Below, in pieces: positions 34,832 through 36,690 of a stretch of DNA of 36,690 nucleotides. The stretch spans positions 1 to 36,690 of the forward strand of contig CADAMO010000009.1 of the NCBI GenBank assembly GCA_902788995.1. Reading direction: 5' to 3'. Numbering within the stretch: the stretch's first letter is position 1; each line of letters opens with the position of its first letter. The notes under the pieces are model-generated. The model was given only the letters and a program-made list of their open reading frames with translations. It was not told where the DNA came from and ran no database searches. A program made the translations under genes and the position numbers. This DNA comes from Oscillospiraceae bacterium (GTDB lineage Bacteria; Bacillota; Clostridia; Oscillospirales; Acutalibacteraceae).

Positions 34832-36001
34832 TTACCAATCTCTGGTTTTGAAAGCGTTGAGATTATACTTGTTCTTTCTGAACGGGAAGAAGTTTTCGAG
34901 AATACGTACCTGCCCGTGGCTGTTGATCTCCAACAGATCAAAACCGTCGTCCGTGGGGATGATATCCATTACCAGATACGGCGTCATCGCCAGATGGGCC
35001 GAGACCTTTTTGACAAGGTCAGTCAGTTCGTCAAAACGCGGAACCGTCAACGTTTCAAGATCCACCCCCGTATCAGGATGCGCCTTGACGGGCGTTCCGA
35101 TAATGATCCCCTGATCGTCTCCGCCTCTCATCACCGGACCGAACAATTTTCCGGTCTCCAGATCAACGCCGCAGTTGATACATCCGTCGTAATCGCTTAC
35201 CAGCCCCGCGGCAGAAGAACCGAGCCGGATCAGAATGGCGGTGATCTGCGGACCGTCGTTTTTATCAAACACTGACACCGTACGAAGCACCGCAAAGCTG
35301 TCCTCTCCGCAGGCGTCCCGGAATACCTTATGCGGGACGCTGTATTCCGTCAGGATATAATCGTCCAGCGACGCGATCAGCGAGGAAACGTCCTGCGCGC
35401 TTGTCTCTTTATTGTTGACGTAATACTTTCCGCTGCGCTCAACCAGCTTGTAAAAACCTTTGCCGTGTCCGCCGGAGCAGGATTTCAGCGCAATAGGGGT
35501 TTTCGTGACCAATTCAAAAACGTCTTCCGCCTTGCCGTACCGGTTCAGCTCAATATCCATAGGAACCAGTTCGCCGTGTTCGATATAAAAGAAATGTTGC
35601 GGCATAAACGCCTTGAACGGACTCAGCACATAATAAGTCGTGAGCTTATAATCAAACCAACGAATCAGCTGTCTGTTGTGAAGATAATTGTCCGCGTTAT
35701 AAAAATCGAAATCTGAAATAAAATCGTTATAATTGTCTTTTGTAAGCCCGTACCAGTCTTTTTTGAAGGTAGGAATCCCCCGCTGGTAATACCATTCTTT
35801 TTCCGGTCTGCTGACGCCGGTATCGGCAAAATAGTCGTCCGTATACTCGGTGGAAATCCGTTCCAGCCGCGAATTGGCGACGCCGTTCTTGTAAGCCAGA
35901 TTATAAAAATGACAGAACTTGATTTTTCTTTCAAGCCCCTGCTGTTTTTTCAGATACTTTTTCAGATATTTCAACTTCTGATAATAGCTGTTTTTTTTCA
36001 T
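34832..36001 (-). CDS. Sugar-transfer-associated ATP-grasp protein
   Basis: ATP-grasp enzymes join a carboxylate to an amine or similar nucleophile using ATP. The 389-residue product has a basic N-terminal region, then the ATP-grasp core: TPIALKSCSGGHGKGFYKL (glycine-rich loop) and VMDIIPTDDGFDLLEINSHGQ (metal-binding Asp/Glu/Asn). The family is often found in polysaccharide loci. The donor and acceptor are unknown; D-alanine and an amino sugar are reasonable guesses from the adjacent genes. AAAGGAG lies 6 nt before the ATG. It is the first gene of the cassette. It is more AT-rich than the core genes. Confidence 0.8.
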   Translation of the reverse strand: MKKNSYYQKLKYLKKYLKKQQGLERKIKFCHFYNLAYKNGVANSRLERISTEYTDDYFADTGVSRPEKEWYYQRGIPTFKKDWYGLTKDNYNDFISDFDFYNADNYLHNRQLIRWFDYKLTTYYVLSPFKAFMPQHFFYIEHGELVPMDIELNRYGKAEDVFELVTKTPIALKSCSGGHGKGFYKLVERSGKYYVNNKETSAQDVSSLIASLDDYILTEYSVPHKVFRDACGEDSFAVLRTVSVFDKNDGPQITAILIRLGSSAAGLVSDYDGCINCGVDLETGKLFGPVMRGGDDQGIIIGTPVKAHPDTGVDLETLTVPRFDELTDLVKKVSAHLAMTPYLVMDIIPTDDGFDLLEINSHGQVRILENFFPFRKNKYNLNAFKTRDW

Positions 36002-36071
36002 TGCAATCTCCTTTCCGGTTTCAGACTTAACCGGATCGCGATAGGTGACAACGCCCCGGCAGGCGGCGTAC

Positions 36072-36100
36072 TGAATAGCAATCTCCCGCCATTATGTCAA
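36072..36100 (-). promoter_or_regulatory. Candidate promoter of the glycan cassette
   Basis: On the minus strand a perfect TTGACA (36100-36095) is followed after 17 nt by TATTCA (36077-36072), a weak -10. It lies about 70 nt upstream of the ATP-grasp start. Confidence 0.45.
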
Positions 36101-36178
36101 AGGAAGCAGACGAAGCTTGTCACGCTTTTCCGTTGGGAAAGGCGGCAAAAAATGATCTCCGCCCGCACGCTCCGCCTC

Positions 36179-36690
36179 TCATTGACCCCGGTCGGTATAG
36201 GCAAAAAGCATTTCCTTCTTTTTGGTCAGTTCTTCTTTTGTCATCGGGTTTTCCGGATCGCCTTTCGCATAGTCGACCTGCTTTGTCACGTCGGTGCCGT
36301 CTTTGAAGAAAACCGTCACGGCGGCGATCCTCTTTTGATCGCTTTGAGCGCTGAACGACTCGTTTTCCGTTACGTTCACTTTCTTCGCCAGCGCCAGCAC
36401 GGCGTCGTCCAGCGGCTCGAATACGGTCAGGTCCGCCCGTCCGTACAGCAGCGCCGCGGCCACGGCGTAGGGGGTGCTCAGCTTAGCGGAGGCGACGCCT
36501 TTTATCTCCGTATGATCGTGGCCTTTCACCCCGAGCCGATAGGTCTCCACCAGCACCCGCTCCACCTGTTCCGGCGATACAGCCGGGTGCAGCGTGATCG
36601 CCGCCTCCACCGCGGAGTGGCTGTGACGGCAGGAGGCGTAGGGCTTCACGTAGATCCGCTGGATCTCATAATAATCCGTCCCGCCCGTCA
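36179..36690 (-). CDS. MmgE/PrpD family protein, C-terminal part (start beyond right edge)
   Basis: About 169 C-terminal residues are visible and the frame remains open to the window edge. The segment YEIQRIYVKPYASCRHSH followed by SAVEAAITL is characteristic of MmgE/PrpD proteins (2-methylcitrate dehydratase, cis-aconitate decarboxylase and many of unknown substrate). GHDHTEIKGVASAKLSTPYAVAAAL and GDPENPMTKEEL are also typical of the C-terminal domain. The substrate cannot be told. No prpB or prpC gene is seen in the visible flank. The gap to the ATP-grasp gene holds a candidate promoter but no clear terminator. Confidence 0.85.
   Translation of the reverse strand, partial: TGGTDYYEIQRIYVKPYASCRHSHSAVEAAITLHPAVSPEQVERVLVETYRLGVKGHDHTEIKGVASAKLSTPYAVAAALLYGRADLTVFEPLDDAVLALAKKVNVTENESFSAQSDQKRIAAVTVFFKDGTDVTKQVDYAKGDPENPMTKEELTKKKEMLFAYTDRGQ

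Noticed and set aside
36002-36178. Small open frame on the plus strand starting at 36094
   Set aside because: No ribosome binding site, no recognisable features, and it runs into the antisense of the MmgE/PrpD gene.

Overview
The window reads as a chromosomal segment of a fairly GC-rich, Gram-positive-type bacterium, most likely a gut-associated Clostridia lineage. Evidence: the mreBCD-PBP2-minD-mgsA order typical of Clostridia, a perfect CIRCE operator in front of groESL, adjacent hisS-aspS, an LCP-family envelope protein, and strong AAGGAGG-type ribosome binding sites. I cannot name the species from sequence alone. No rRNA, tRNA, CRISPR array, transposase or prophage genes are visible.

Layout. 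(1) 1-3023, minus: a PPase-like/Nudix fusion, a small membrane exporter, a membrane protein of unknown function, and tyrS running off the left edge. (2) 3279-11309: an LCP protein, a GH51 arabinofuranosidase, an iron alcohol dehydrogenase, an AT-richer divergent lipoprotein with a papain-like (NlpC/P60-type) core, and a Gfo/Idh/MocA oxidoreductase. (3) 11450-17411, plus: the cell-shape block mreB, mreC, mreD, PBP2 and minD, ending in a methylglyoxal-synthase homologue that has lost its catalytic residues. (4) 17641-25411, plus: hisS, aspS, a tail-anchored metallophosphoesterase, a zinc-site-less M16 peptidase homologue, and CIRCE-groES-groEL. (5) 25789-29301, minus: a two-subunit class I fumarase-type hydratase, a CitE/HpcH-like lyase and a U32-like TIM-barrel protein. 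(6) 29388-36001, minus: a surface-glycan cassette (ATP-grasp, alanine racemase, O-acyltransferase, aminotransferase, rfbA, rfbB). (7) 36179-36690: the C-terminal part of an MmgE/PrpD protein leaving the right edge.

The most unusual feature lies between genes. At least four junctions (LCP/GH51, Gfo/mreB, PBP2/minD, mgsA/hisS) are filled by inverted arrays of 7-bp repeats. A left arm of about four heptads starts just after the upstream stop codon. A longer complementary right arm ends about 20-30 nt before the downstream start codon. Heptad sequences differ between sites (AGTCGNN at three, GGTTTGA/CTCACAC at one), but the architecture is conserved. Two further junctions carry GTAG-plus-hairpin inverted pairs resembling REP/BIME elements, and one site after groEL joins a REP-like half to a heptad half.

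Other points of interest: the O-acyltransferase is split by a ten-G tract and would be restored at nine or twelve G, which suggests phase variation; the promoter of the Nudix operon is flanked by 13-bp inverted repeats; and the glycan cassette contains what is needed to make a dTDP-amino-sugar and possibly acylate it with D-alanine.
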